Shown: positions 8,444-17,147, numbered from the stretch's first letter. The stretch: DNA of 64,000 nt from DYMC01 sp035406705 (GCA_964426675.1 CAYRRM010000002.1:148889-212888); one strand, 5' to 3'. The notes: a model not told the origin generated them from the sequence alone. A program made the numbers and translations.

Positions 8444-9966
8444 TCTCTATCCTCCTCATTTTTACTGTTAATTTTATTTTTATTTTTTTCTCTTTTTCCC
8501 TTTTCTTTCTCTTTAGTTTTTCTAGTGAAAGCATTGACTTCCTTGCGCCATTCGTTCAGGATTCTTAGAAGTTCTTGCGTTTTTTCTGGCATAGTAGTAG
8601 ATATGTCATTGTTTTCTCCAATATCAATTGCAAGGTCGTATAACTCAAGTTTACCATTATCAGTCCATTCAATTAATTTGAAATTTCCTAATCTCATCGC
8701 ACTAAAATTATCCTCTCCTGTTTGGTTTGGTCTTGCTGTTGGTTCATGCCAAAACAAGGGCTTTTTCCGTTCGAACTTATTTCCAAGTAGAGCATTCTTA
8801 AAGCTGACTCCATCAATGTGGTGCTCTGGTTTGAGAGGGATCCCTGCGATTTCGAGCATCGTCGGATAAAAATCTACTCCTATGACTGGCTCTGAACAAA
8901 GAGAATCTTCCTTTACCACTTTTGGCCATCTGACGATCAACGGTACCCTTATTCCACCCTCATATCCCCATCCCTTTCCATTTCTAAGAGGGAAATTTGA
9001 TGTAGAAAGAATACGGTTATTATTGCCCCTATTTGAGAGACCACCGTTATCAGATGAAAAAAACACCACTGTATTGTCCGCTATTCCAAGCTCATCCAAC
9101 GCCTCAAGAATACGTCCCATGCTTTGGTCAATGGACTCTATCATTGCTGCGTATACGGGATTGTCCTGACGCATCTTGACTTGTCCCTTACCTGCCGGAA
9201 GGTATTCAGGAACATTGAATTCAATAGTTCTAAGTTTTTTTTCATATTTCTCAATAATCTCCTTTTTGGCTTCTAAAGGTGTATGGACCCCATAGTGAGA
9301 AAGGTAGAGCAGAAATGGTTGTCCTCGATTTTCCTTTAGATGCGAATTCATAAACTTAATAGCCTCATTGGTCAAGCGATCGGTGAGATATTCCCCTTCC
9401 TTACCTCCTTCATCCAGATCTGGTATTATCTTATCATCTAGTCCGATTGCGGCATCTCCTTGTAACTTTTCATTCTTGTGGATTGTCCTGTATGGATAGA
9501 AGTATGTATCTGGTGAACCTGGTGCACCAGCCGCAATGCTCACGTTAAATCCTTGATTTTTTGGTAGATTTTTTTCGCCTACATCCCCAGTGAGATGCCA
9601 TTTTCCAATGAAGCATGTCTTATATCCTCCTTCCTGCAATGCTTCTCCTAGTGTTAGGTCGTCAGGACGTAGATGTCCTCTTCCTGGAACTCCTCCCCGA
9701 GCTGGAAATTTTCCTGTCAACACACCATATCTTGCAGGTAGGCATCTAGCAAAAGCCGAATATGCATTGGTGAACCGCATTCCTTGTGATGCGAGACGAT
9801 CAATGTTAGGAGTTTCATAAAATTTTGAGCCTTGACACGACAAATCCATCCATCCAAGATCGTCAACATAAAAAAAGACTATGTTAGGGCGATTTTCTGT
9901 AGATTTTGCAATAGTTCCTGCTCCACAAATGGTGAGTAGCGAAAGTGCAATTGCATTTCCTTTCAT
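8440..9966 (-). CDS. Secreted sulfatase, arylsulfatase A-like (CLPAR type)
   Basis: A 508-residue sulfatase close to the arylsulfatase A / N-acetylgalactosamine-6-sulfatase group. It has a signal peptide (about 1-19), the metal motif NIVFFYVDDLGWMDLSC, the modification site ARCLPARYGVLTGKFPAR with Cys75, and FIGKWHLTGD. FFSSDNGGLS is the C-terminal Asp/Asn metal pair. The motif has Ala where Ser is commonest (C-X-P-A-R), which many natural sulfatases tolerate. The C-terminus ends in a very charged Lys/Glu/Asn tail (about 478-508), unusual for the family and perhaps a surface-retention tail. First of three sulfatases in the operon, overlapping the next by 4 bp. Confidence 0.92.
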   Translation of the reverse strand: MKGNAIALSLLTICGAGTIAKSTENRPNIVFFYVDDLGWMDLSCQGSKFYETPNIDRLASQGMRFTNAYSAFARCLPARYGVLTGKFPARGGVPGRGHLRPDDLTLGEALQEGGYKTCFIGKWHLTGDVGEKNLPKNQGFNVSIAAGAPGSPDTYFYPYRTIHKNEKLQGDAAIGLDDKIIPDLDEGGKEGEYLTDRLTNEAIKFMNSHLKENRGQPFLLYLSHYGVHTPLEAKKEIIEKYEKKLRTIEFNVPEYLPAGKGQVKMRQDNPVYAAMIESIDQSMGRILEALDELGIADNTVVFFSSDNGGLSNRGNNNRILSTSNFPLRNGKGWGYEGGIRVPLIVRWPKVVKEDSLCSEPVIGVDFYPTMLEIAGIPLKPEHHIDGVSFKNALLGNKFERKKPLFWHEPTARPNQTGEDNFSAMRLGNFKLIEWTDNGKLELYDLAIDIGENNDISTTMPEKTQELLRILNEWRKEVNAFTRKTKEKEKGKREKNKNKINSKNEEDRE

Positions 9967-10394
9967 TGAATTTTCTCCTCAAAGTTTATTATGAATATTA
10001 ATTGTAGACTTGATATAATGCATTTTTCCTCCCCCATACGATGAAAAGCATATATATTGCCACCGACGGTAAGGCTGGGATAAAGTATCTTGTTGTATTT
10101 ACGTTTAATCTTGAATAAGTTCCAATTCCTTGGTATGCATGGATCTATGATCGATCTGCAGAACGTTAGCCTGATCCCGTATATACTTGTCATCTGATAA
10201 CACCATGAGGATATTTTGGACAGCCAACTATTGCGCGCCAGACTAGATTTCAGATATTGTTCCCAGAGAACATCTTTACGACAGTAACAGTATTCAGATT
10301 CGTAGTGTTCAATCATTTTGTTCTTGGGTGCTGAATTGATCTGATTTTTTATATGATAAACTCTGTTTTCTTTATTGAAAAACTCATATATCAT
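9963..10394 (-). pseudogene. Doubtful 143-codon frame between prepilin and sulfatase genes, probable decayed sequence
   Basis: This 430-bp gap inside the operon holds an open frame of 143 codons beginning MIYEFFNKENRVYH. It is rich in Cys, Ser and Arg, is unlike any family I know, and its last 35 codons look like non-coding leader. A second frame over the middle (10105-10206, ATG to TAA, 33 aa) reads MVLSDDKYIRDQANVLQIDH and looks more like genuine protein. Protein-like text switching frame suggests a decayed gene with frameshifts rather than a working one. The alternative is an untranslated spacer of the operon transcript. Confidence 0.3.
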
Positions 10395-10396
10395 GC

Positions 10397-11185
10397 TTAT
10401 AATCCTCTCCAGTAATTGTTCCCCTTCATAAGGTATGATGAATACGATTGGGTTTCCGTCTTGTATTCCACATGTCCATCGCAGTAGACTTGATTTAACC
10501 CCTTAGTGTGGCGTATGCGGTCGTATTTATAGAATCGCCCAGGATTATCTAAAAATAACAAATCGTTGTCGGAGCCGAGCACCCAAAACCTTGCATCCGA
10601 GACGAGAATCATTACGGAGCCGTTACTAATGCGTTGAGGTTGTGGATAGGATATGTTTCTTTGGTCGTTATTACTTCCTTCCGGAGGTAGGAACCCATTC
10701 ATTCCATAACCGAAAATGGAGTTATTTTGAGAGGCGCTTATCCCGGGAATATCTAGGTTGGCTGAAGGGCATGTAAAAACATTTGGCAGTTTAGGAAGAG
10801 GGTTTGGAAGCATTCCATATACAAAATGATTAAATCCCACGTAAGGGCCTAGTCCAATATGCCAATTTCCGTGATTTGTGTAATTACCTCCGTAATTTGT
10901 ATCATCAACAGGTGCTGGAAATCTGTTGAAGTCTCCGTAGTATGCGTGGAAGGCGAGTCCTATCTGTTTGAGTTGGCTTGTGCAGGTAATGGTCTTTGCC
11001 TGATCCCTTGCACGTTTCAAAGCTGGAAGCAGAAGCCCCGCAAGGATTGCGATTATCGCAATTACCACCAGAAGTTCAATGAGAGTGAAGTTGCTTTTTC
11101 GTGATCTTTTTACCACGTAAGCGAGTTTAGAAATATCGCTTTGAATGTATACATTAAAGCTTTTCTTTTCGATATATGTTTTCAT
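10397..11185 (-). CDS. Prepilin-type N-cleavage/methylation protein with H-X9-DG box
   Basis: A 262-residue type II secretion / type IV pilin-like protein of the kind abundant in Planctomycetes and Lentisphaerae (DUF1559-like). After a 32-residue basic leader comes SNFTLIELLVVIAIIAILAG, the class III prepilin signal with Phe at +1 and Glu at +5. A helical neck LKRARDQAKTITCTSQLKQI follows. The C-terminus has RHTKGLNQVYCDGHVE, exactly His-X9-Asp-Gly. It is the first gene after the leftward promoter and precedes the sulfatases, so it probably belongs to a surface or periplasmic assembly acting with them. Its conserved AIIAI codons create a TGCGATTATCGCA match at 11048. Confidence 0.85.
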   Translation of the reverse strand: MKTYIEKKSFNVYIQSDISKLAYVVKRSRKSNFTLIELLVVIAIIAILAGLLLPALKRARDQAKTITCTSQLKQIGLAFHAYYGDFNRFPAPVDDTNYGGNYTNHGNWHIGLGPYVGFNHFVYGMLPNPLPKLPNVFTCPSANLDIPGISASQNNSIFGYGMNGFLPPEGSNNDQRNISYPQPQRISNGSVMILVSDARFWVLGSDNDLLFLDNPGRFYKYDRIRHTKGLNQVYCDGHVEYKTETQSYSSYLMKGNNYWRGL

Positions 11186-11210
11186 AAATTCTCCATTTTT
11201 TTCTTTTATA

Positions 11211-11239
11211 ATTATACGTGATTATTAAAACAATGTCAA
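11211..11239 (-). promoter_or_regulatory. Consensus sigma-70 promoter of the sulfatase operon
   Basis: On the minus strand the -35 box TTGACA occupies 11239-11234 and the -10 box TATAAT occupies 11216-11211, with a 17-bp spacer. Both hexamers match the consensus exactly. Transcription would begin near 11204, leaving a short leader with GGAG ahead of the ATG at 11185. Such a strong promoter in a sugar-cassette setting implies tight repression, probably by the divergent GntR-type protein. Confidence 0.75.
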
Positions 11240-11274
11240 GTTAAATTTATAATAATTTTTATTTTTTTTTGCTC

Positions 11275-11302
11275 TTGACAAATAAATTAATGCGTGTAAA
11301 AT
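11275..11302 (+). promoter_or_regulatory. Promoter of the divergent GntR-type regulator
   Basis: TTGACA at 11275-11280 and TAAAAT at 11297-11302, spacer 16 bp, lie 47 bp before the ATG at 11349. AGGAAG precedes that ATG. The promoter stands back-to-back with the sulfatase operon promoter in a 163-bp intergenic region. Confidence 0.65.
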
Positions 11303-11303
11303 A

Positions 11304-11321
11304 TATAACAGTATTATAACA
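11304..11321. promoter_or_regulatory. Candidate operator: two TATAACA direct repeats 11 bp apart
   Basis: TATAACA occurs at 11304-11310 and again at 11315-11321, one helical turn apart. It sits directly after the -10 box of the regulator gene, where a bound repressor would block initiation. The region is very AT-rich, so chance similarity is a real alternative. Confidence 0.25.
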
Positions 11322-11348
11322 ATTATATTTTAATTAGGAAGAACTATT

Positions 11349-12545
11349 ATGAGATTAGAATTAAAAAAGAGGAGAAAGTTTAAATATGAATTTATAAGTG
11401 AACAAATAATCGATATGATAAAGAACGGTAGTCTTTCTCCAGGCGATCGTTTGTGTTCGCTCAGAACTTTGTCGGATCAGTTCAATTGCAATTTTTTGAC
11501 AGTGTATCATGCTGTGAAGTATCTCGAAAGAATAGGCTTGGTAGAAATACGGAGAGGTAGTGGAGTTTATATTAAAAAGATGATGATTAACATAAAGGCT
11601 GGTAATCCTATAGAAACTTTGATACCACCTGGTCCGACAGATAAGATTGGAGTACTTTTTATTCCTGGTCAGGGGGGGCATTATCTGGAAGGAATGTTGA
11701 AGGCTCTTCACAATCAGTCTGAGAGGCTGAAATTGTATCTTAACATACGGACGGTTTCCGAATACAGTAGAAAAAATCTTGTGCAAATACAATCTCTCCG
11801 AAAGCAGGACTGCTGTGCAGTTGTAATTCCATACATTCCGAGATTACAAGACATTTCTGCATTATATGACCTTGTAAACTCTAGTGTCTTACCTCTCATT
11901 CTGCCTCAGAAATTGCCAGGATTAGAGAGACATAGTCCTGACGACACAATAGGTGCCATGCCTGCTAATAAGTCACATACAATTATCGCTTGTCGTTATT
12001 TCAGAGAACTCGGGTACAAAAATATTGCCTTGCTTGGAACGGAAGAACATTCTATTTACGGACACTTTCATCTCATGATGATGGAATATACAAAATTCGT
12101 TAATATTGAAGGAATTGATAATTATATAGCAATTATAGAAGATAAGAATGCGTCAGAATATGATAATGTAGTGAAAATGTGGTCGAAGATGTCCGGAGAT
12201 CTTGCTGTAATATGTTATTTTGATAGTATGGCAATAAGACTGATGACTGCCATTCATAAGGCTGGATTGAATGTACCTCGTGACATTGCAGTTCTTGGCT
12301 ACAACAATATAACTGAATCTCAGTTTTCCGATCCGCCACTTAGCACAATGCAATGTCCTTACGACGCTTTAGCTGAAAGGTTACTAATACATGCCTTATC
12401 AATGAGCGGAGGGGATAGATTCAATCCATCAATTCCTCTAATTCATAAACTTATAATAAGGGATTCTTGTGGGGGGAGAAAAAAATTAAGAAATAATCTT
12501 GATGCTTTACTGAAAAAAATAGAAGTAGAAGATTTGGTTTTATAA
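11349..12545 (+). CDS. GntR-type transcriptional regulator with LacI-like effector domain
   Basis: A 398-residue repressor-type protein. Residues 10-75 form a winged helix of the GntR class: EQIIDMIKNGSLSPGDRLCS, then RTLSDQFNCNFLTVYHAVKY and LVEIRRGSGVYI. Residues about 95-375 resemble the periplasmic-binding-protein fold of LacI regulators (IGVLFIPGQGG, FRELGYKNIALLGT, DIAVLGYNNITESQFSDPPLS), which binds a sugar. This architecture is like AraR-type regulators. It is transcribed divergently from the sulfatase operon, so control of that operon and of itself is likely. Mobile element copy 3 follows 28 bp after its stop. Ligand unknown. Confidence 0.88.
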   Translation: MRLELKKRRKFKYEFISEQIIDMIKNGSLSPGDRLCSLRTLSDQFNCNFLTVYHAVKYLERIGLVEIRRGSGVYIKKMMINIKAGNPIETLIPPGPTDKIGVLFIPGQGGHYLEGMLKALHNQSERLKLYLNIRTVSEYSRKNLVQIQSLRKQDCCAVVIPYIPRLQDISALYDLVNSSVLPLILPQKLPGLERHSPDDTIGAMPANKSHTIIACRYFRELGYKNIALLGTEEHSIYGHFHLMMMEYTKFVNIEGIDNYIAIIEDKNASEYDNVVKMWSKMSGDLAVICYFDSMAIRLMTAIHKAGLNVPRDIAVLGYNNITESQFSDPPLSTMQCPYDALAERLLIHALSMSGGDRFNPSIPLIHKLIIRDSCGGRKKLRNNLDALLKKIEVEDLVL

Positions 12546-12573
12546 GATTGATTTAAGCGTTTCAGGATACATA

Positions 12574-12816
12574 GGGTCTGCTGAAAAAAGATCTTTGAGT
12601 TTTTGGGCGAAAAGTTTTTCTGCATATCCCCTATATTTTTTGAAAATTTTTCTGGCTTTGCCGTTGTTTTTTCTTGTTTCTCTCAGTTTTAGGCTCAAGT
12701 GCAAGGTTTTTGAAGGGACATCTTGATATTCCTTGCAATTTAAAACATTTTTTGAGAAAATTATACTTATATAGTCAAGTGGTTATATAATATTTTTTGA
12801 ATTTTTCAGTGAAGCC
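12574..12816. repeat. Copy 3 of the 243-bp TA-flanked MITE-like element
   Basis: Identical to the copy at 3928-4170, same orientation, with TA on both sides (12572-12573 and 12817-12818). The terminal inverted repeat is as in the other copies. It lies between the regulator stop and the miaA stop, in a convergent gap, and forms the right-hand border of the sulfatase cassette. Confidence 0.8.
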
Positions 12817-12838
12817 TAATTAATATTCCAGTTGCAAT

Positions 12839-13762
12839 TTAGCTTAGTTTTGACTTTATAATCTGAAATATTCTTTCTTTTTCGTGTGGGAGTAGAATTT
12901 TTATAGCATCTTTATGTTGATTTTTAAACCACGTATTCTGTTTTTTTGCCAGTTGACATGTTTGTCTGATAATTTCTTCTTTCATTTCATTGTACGAAAT
13001 TTGATTAGAGAGGAATTTCCCTATAATATTATAGCCTATAGCTTGTTTTGCAGTAGGACTATTTAATAAGCCTTTCAGTATCATTTTTCGGGCCTCTTCT
13101 ATCCATCCTTTTTTTAACATTTCTTCTGTTCTACTCATTATTCTTTTCTTCAATTCTTCTCTTTCCATTGTTATGAAGAATGCAATTTTTTCAGAAAATG
13201 TAAATATTCCTGATGTTTTTTTTCTTTCTGTTTGTATTTTTTCTTTGAGAATAATCAATTCTGCAGCTCGCAACATTCTCCTGTAATTAGGATATGTGCG
13301 TTGAAAATCGGTAAAGCTTTTTGTCTCTAAAAATTCTGCTAATTTTTTCTTTCCAATATCATCTTCGCTAAATATTTTTTGTAATTTTGCCATTAACTCA
13401 GTGGATGCCGGGGGCTCATTAATATCCTCAATCAGGGTTTTTAGATAAAGTCCGCTTCCGCCTACAAAGATAATGTTTTTTCCGCGTTTGCGAATTTCGC
13501 AAGCTGCCTCTTCAGCAAGTTTTTTATATTTAAAAACATTTATTTTCTCTGAGATATCTAATATGTCAATCAAGTGATGTTTTATCTTTTTTTGTTCTTC
13601 AGGTGAGGCTTTTGCTGTACCGATGTCGAGTCCGCGATAAAGTTGCATGGAATCAGCATTGATAATTTCTCCATCAAATTGTAAAGCAATTTCCAATGCA
13701 AGCTGACTTTTTCCTACGGCTGTAGGCCCCATCAGGAAGATAAGAGGTCTATCATTCCCCAT
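12839..13762 (-). CDS. miaA: tRNA dimethylallyltransferase MiaA
   Basis: Transfers dimethylallyl to A37 of tRNAs that read UNN codons. The 307-residue length is standard. The P-loop GPTAVGKSQLALEIA is at residues 12-26, followed by INADSMQLYRGLDIGTAK, then FVGGSGLYLK, and the late motifs NSPTAKQAIGYNI and RQTCQLAKKQNTWFKNQ that contact tRNA. It is the last gene of the leftward operon dksA-lspA-miaA, starting 2 bp after the lspA stop. The codons for ACEIRKRGK contain a TGCGAATTTCGCA palindrome at 13489. Confidence 0.96.
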   Translation of the reverse strand: MGNDRPLIFLMGPTAVGKSQLALEIALQFDGEIINADSMQLYRGLDIGTAKASPEEQKKIKHHLIDILDISEKINVFKYKKLAEEAACEIRKRGKNIIFVGGSGLYLKTLIEDINEPPASTELMAKLQKIFSEDDIGKKKLAEFLETKSFTDFQRTYPNYRRMLRAAELIILKEKIQTERKKTSGIFTFSEKIAFFITMEREELKKRIMSRTEEMLKKGWIEEARKMILKGLLNSPTAKQAIGYNIIGKFLSNQISYNEMKEEIIRQTCQLAKKQNTWFKNQHKDAIKILLPHEKERIFQIIKSKLS

Positions 13763-13763
13763 A

Positions 13764-14252
13764 TTATGTCTTGGTATTTTCTTTAAAGGAGAAAAATAAA
13801 AGTATCATAACACTTATTGTTATTGCGCTGTCTGCTATGTTAAAAGCAGGCCAATGATATTTTCCGATATAAAAATCGAGAAAATCTACCACAGCGCCCT
13901 TTGAGATACGATCAAAAAGATTTCCGCTTATTCCACCGATTAATAACGCCAGAGCTATTTTGGAGCTTTCTTTACCTTCTGATATTTTATTGAAAAAAAC
14001 GATCAGAATAATTAATGCGATAAATGCAATTGCAGTTAAAAAAAGAGGATATTTTGAGAGGATTCCCCATGCCGCACCCTTATTCCACACAAGCAAAATA
14101 TTAAAAAAACCGGGTATAATACAGATAGGCTCTTTCAAATAACGCAATATTAAGGTCTTTGAAAGCTGGTCCAGTATGAAAATAGAAAGAGAGATATTTG
14201 CTGGTGAAAAAAGGATATCTCGTAGTTTTGAGCTTTTATTTATGGAACTCAA
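13764..14252 (-). CDS. lspA: Lipoprotein signal peptidase LspA
   Basis: Membrane aspartyl protease that cleaves signal peptides of diacylglyceryl-modified prolipoproteins. 162 residues with four hydrophobic segments. The conserved blocks ILDQLSKTLI, GAAWGIL, GGISGNLFDRISKGAVVDFLDF (catalytic Asp) and FNIADSAITI (second Asp) are all present. The start is TTG at 14252, overlapping the dksA-like stop as TTGA, which supports translational coupling. Ends 1 bp before miaA. Confidence 0.95.
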   Translation of the reverse strand: MSSINKSSKLRDILFSPANISLSIFILDQLSKTLILRYLKEPICIIPGFFNILLVWNKGAAWGILSKYPLFLTAIAFIALIILIVFFNKISEGKESSKIALALLIGGISGNLFDRISKGAVVDFLDFYIGKYHWPAFNIADSAITISVMILLFFSFKENTKT

Positions 14253-14773
14253 CGTTCTACAATTTTTTTAGCTTCTGCTTCGTATTTTTCCTTGCATCTT
14301 ACACAAAATCTTGCATGTGGCTTGATCTTAAGTCTTTCTATCGGAATTTTACAGCCGCAATCAAGGCATATTCCATATTCTCCATTCATTAATCTTTCAA
14401 TGGCCTCATCAATCATTTCTATATCTTCCATCTCACCGGTTATTATGTCTAATTCCATATTGTGCAGGAAATTATCACTTCCATAATCAGCCAGGTGATT
14501 TGCCATTGCGCTCGAATGCTCTCCTTTTTCAGCCCCGGTAGTCAAAGCTTCCTCTTCAAGTATTTTAACCTGTCCCATAATTCTCGCCCTGAGCTCCATT
14601 AGCAAATCATAGAAAAATTTTTTCTGTCCGCTAAGTTTAACAATCTGTTTTTTGGGAGCTTTTTCTTTGTGTTTTTCTGTCTTTTTGTTTAGAATCTTTT
14701 TCTTTTTAGATTTCAAAGACTGTTTCACACGGTCTTTTTTCAATACTTTTTTACTTTTTTTTATGCCAGCCAT
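14249..14773 (-). CDS. DksA/TraR-family C4 zinc finger protein
   Basis: RNA-polymerase secondary-channel regulator of the DksA/TraR family. The ATG at 14773 is chosen over an upstream GTG (14794) because GGAG lies nine bases before it; this gives 174 residues. The first 50 residues are extremely Lys-rich. A coiled-coil hairpin follows (RARIMGQVKILEEEALT, then MELDIITGEMEDIEMIDEAI) and the zinc finger CLDCGCKIPIERLKIKPHARF ends with CVRC. The DksA-type acidic tip is only partly visible, so function as a ppGpp cofactor is inferred. First gene of the operon with lspA and miaA. Confidence 0.88.
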   Translation of the reverse strand: MAGIKKSKKVLKKDRVKQSLKSKKKKILNKKTEKHKEKAPKKQIVKLSGQKKFFYDLLMELRARIMGQVKILEEEALTTGAEKGEHSSAMANHLADYGSDNFLHNMELDIITGEMEDIEMIDEAIERLMNGEYGICLDCGCKIPIERLKIKPHARFCVRCKEKYEAEAKKIVER

Positions 14774-14922
14774 TTTCCTGATCTCCAAATTCACTTTCTT
14801 TTAAGAGGGCGGAAATTTAGCACAGCCTTCATTAAAATCAAGAAAAAAATTTTTTGATTTTTTACTTATATCTAATAGAGTTAAGAAAAAACAAAAAAAA
14901 TATATCTCCAGGAAATGGTAAT

Positions 14923-15783
14923 ATGATAGATTTACATACACACAGCACAGCTTCAGATGGCACCTCTACTCCATCAGAGTTGATTGAAGAAGCTGTAAAA
15001 ACAAAACTCTATGCAATTGCCTTAACTGATCATGATACAGTATCAGGACTTAAAGAATTTGAGGAAAAGGCAAAAGATATAGGCTTTTCCGGTGCCGTTT
15101 CAGGGGTCGAGTTATCTGTCAGGTTAAGGGAAAATTCTGTTCACTTATGCGGACTTTTTATAAATAGAAAATGCGAGGAATTAATTTCACTCTTGCGGTG
15201 GATTAGAAATAAACGTGATGAAAGAAATAAAAAGATAATCCATAACTTTAACAAATTGGGCTATAAAATAACTTGTGAAGAACTAAATGACACAGCAGTG
15301 GGAGAGTCCCAGGGGCGTCCGCATATGGCGAGGATATTGGTGTCAAAAGGGTATTTTTCTGATATTCAGGAAGTATTTGATAAACTTTTAAAAAAAGGTA
15401 AAGATGTATACGTTGAGCGGGAGCTTCCTTCACCCGAAATGGCTGTAAATATAATAAAGATTGCAGGAGGACTTCCAATATGGGCGCATCCGTTTGCAAA
15501 TAAAAATATTGATCGAAGAAGTTTTAGGCAGGATTTAAAATATTTGAAATCTTTAGGACTTGTAGGCATCGAGGCATATTACAGCACTTATACTCGGGAA
15601 ATTCAGGATTATCTTGTATCGGTTGCAAACGAAGAGAACATGCTTATTTCAGGGGGAAGTGATTATCATGGGCAACTAATGGACTCCGTAAAACTTGGAA
15701 AAGGGATGGGAGGGCTTTCTATTCCTGATGAAATTTTTGAAAATCTACGTAATAAGTATCTTAGTTCAATTAGCGGGAAATAA
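14923..15783 (+). CDS. PHP-domain phosphoesterase, RNase AM / YciV-like
   Basis: Metal-dependent PHP phosphoesterase. Enterobacterial relatives (RnaAM, formerly TrpH) digest 3'-phosphorylated nucleotides and trim 5' ends of RNAs. Metal motifs are HTHSTASDG at residues 4-12, LTDHDTVSG near 40, the central RPHMARIL, IWAHPF near 185, and GGSDYHG near 245. The start ATG at 14923 puts the HxH motif right at the N-terminus and has AGGAAA upstream; an earlier frame start adds unrelated residues. Divergent from the dksA operon; 286 residues, the usual size. Confidence 0.87.
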   Translation: MIDLHTHSTASDGTSTPSELIEEAVKTKLYAIALTDHDTVSGLKEFEEKAKDIGFSGAVSGVELSVRLRENSVHLCGLFINRKCEELISLLRWIRNKRDERNKKIIHNFNKLGYKITCEELNDTAVGESQGRPHMARILVSKGYFSDIQEVFDKLLKKGKDVYVERELPSPEMAVNIIKIAGGLPIWAHPFANKNIDRRSFRQDLKYLKSLGLVGIEAYYSTYTREIQDYLVSVANEENMLISGGSDYHGQLMDSVKLGKGMGGLSIPDEIFENLRNKYLSSISGK

Positions 15784-15929
15784 TATTTATCACAGTCAAA
15801 TTTGATTGATATCAATAAATACTCGTAATTTTTTTACATTCTGGTATATTAACCAATTTGCTAAAAAATTAATAGATTTTTCATGCAAAAATGCACAAAT
15901 AATAATGAAATACGATTCGGAAAGTTTAA

Positions 15930-17108
15930 ATGAAACAACCTGATGAAAATGGAAAATACGGTATTTATGGAGGAGCCTTTGTTCCAGAAACGTTGATACC
16001 AGTTTTGAAAGAGCTTGAAAAATCATATTTTAAAGCTATAAAAGACAAGTCTTTTCAAAAGGAATTTAATGATTTACTGAAAAATTATGTTGGAAGACCT
16101 ACCCCTCTATACTATGCAGAGAGATTCTCAAAAACAATAGGACATAAAGTTTATCTCAAGAGAGAGGATTTATGCCATACAGGAGCCCATAAAATTAATA
16201 ATTCATTAGGACAGGTGCTGTTGGCAATTAGAATGAAGAAAACAAGAATAATTGCTGAAACAGGAGCAGGGCAACACGGCGTGGCAACAGCTACGGCAGC
16301 AGCAAGATTTGGCCTGGAATGCGATATATATATGGGTGAAACAGATATGTTAAGACAAGCTCTTAATGTAAAAAGAATGGAACTTCTTGGGGCAAGGGTA
16401 ATACCTGTCAAAACAGGGCAAAAAACGCTAAAAGAGGCGGTAAGTGCTGCAATAAGAGATTGGGTAACAAATAGTTATACAACTCATTATGTTTTGGGCT
16501 CAGCGCTTGGTCCGCATCCTTTTCCAATGATAGTTAGAGATTTTCAATCCTGTATAGGGAAGGAATCCTTCCAGCAAATCAAGCAATTTGAAAGAAGGCT
16601 TCCAGATGTGATTATTGCCTGTGTTGGAGGAGGAAGCAATTCAATAGGTATATTTAATCAATTTTTAAATTATAAAGATGTTAAATTAATTGGCGTTGAG
16701 GCAGGAGGGAAAGGTAAAAATTTAGGTGAACATGCAGCAAGATTCGCAGGAGGAAGACCGGGAATATTACAGGGAACAAAAACATATGTTTTACAGGATG
16801 ACTTTGGCCAGATTGCATCAACTCATTCAATTTCTGCAGGGCTTGATTATGCAGCGATCGGACCACAACATTCGTATCTTATGGAAACAGGACGAGTATC
16901 CTACATAAAAGTATCTGATAAAGAGGCATTATCAGCCTTTAAAAAACTCTCTGATACAGAAGGTATACTACCTGCTTTGGAAAGCGCTCATGCTATAGCA
17001 GGACTAATAAAACTCAGAAGCAGATTAAAGAAAAATTCTTTAGTTATTTTGAATCTCAGTGGGCGTGGAGATAAGGACGTAGAACAGGTTATAAAGGCGC
17101 TTTCATAA
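15930..17108 (+). CDS. trpB: Tryptophan synthase beta chain
   Basis: PLP enzyme joining indole and serine to tryptophan. 392 residues of the TrpB1 type: GKYGIYGGAFVPETLIP at the start, REDLCHTGAHKINNS with PLP Lys88, AETGAGQHGVATATAAA, the phosphate loop CVGGGSNSIG, GLDYAAIGPQHSYL and NLSGRGDKD at the end. No trpA or other trp gene adjoins it, so the pathway is dispersed or indole comes from elsewhere. GGAAAG precedes the ATG. Confidence 0.97.
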   Translation: MKQPDENGKYGIYGGAFVPETLIPVLKELEKSYFKAIKDKSFQKEFNDLLKNYVGRPTPLYYAERFSKTIGHKVYLKREDLCHTGAHKINNSLGQVLLAIRMKKTRIIAETGAGQHGVATATAAARFGLECDIYMGETDMLRQALNVKRMELLGARVIPVKTGQKTLKEAVSAAIRDWVTNSYTTHYVLGSALGPHPFPMIVRDFQSCIGKESFQQIKQFERRLPDVIIACVGGGSNSIGIFNQFLNYKDVKLIGVEAGGKGKNLGEHAARFAGGRPGILQGTKTYVLQDDFGQIASTHSISAGLDYAAIGPQHSYLMETGRVSYIKVSDKEALSAFKKLSDTEGILPALESAHAIAGLIKLRSRLKKNSLVILNLSGRGDKDVEQVIKALS

Positions 17109-17147
17109 GAAAAAAAATTATGTCTTCAATATTTTCTATAATCTCTT

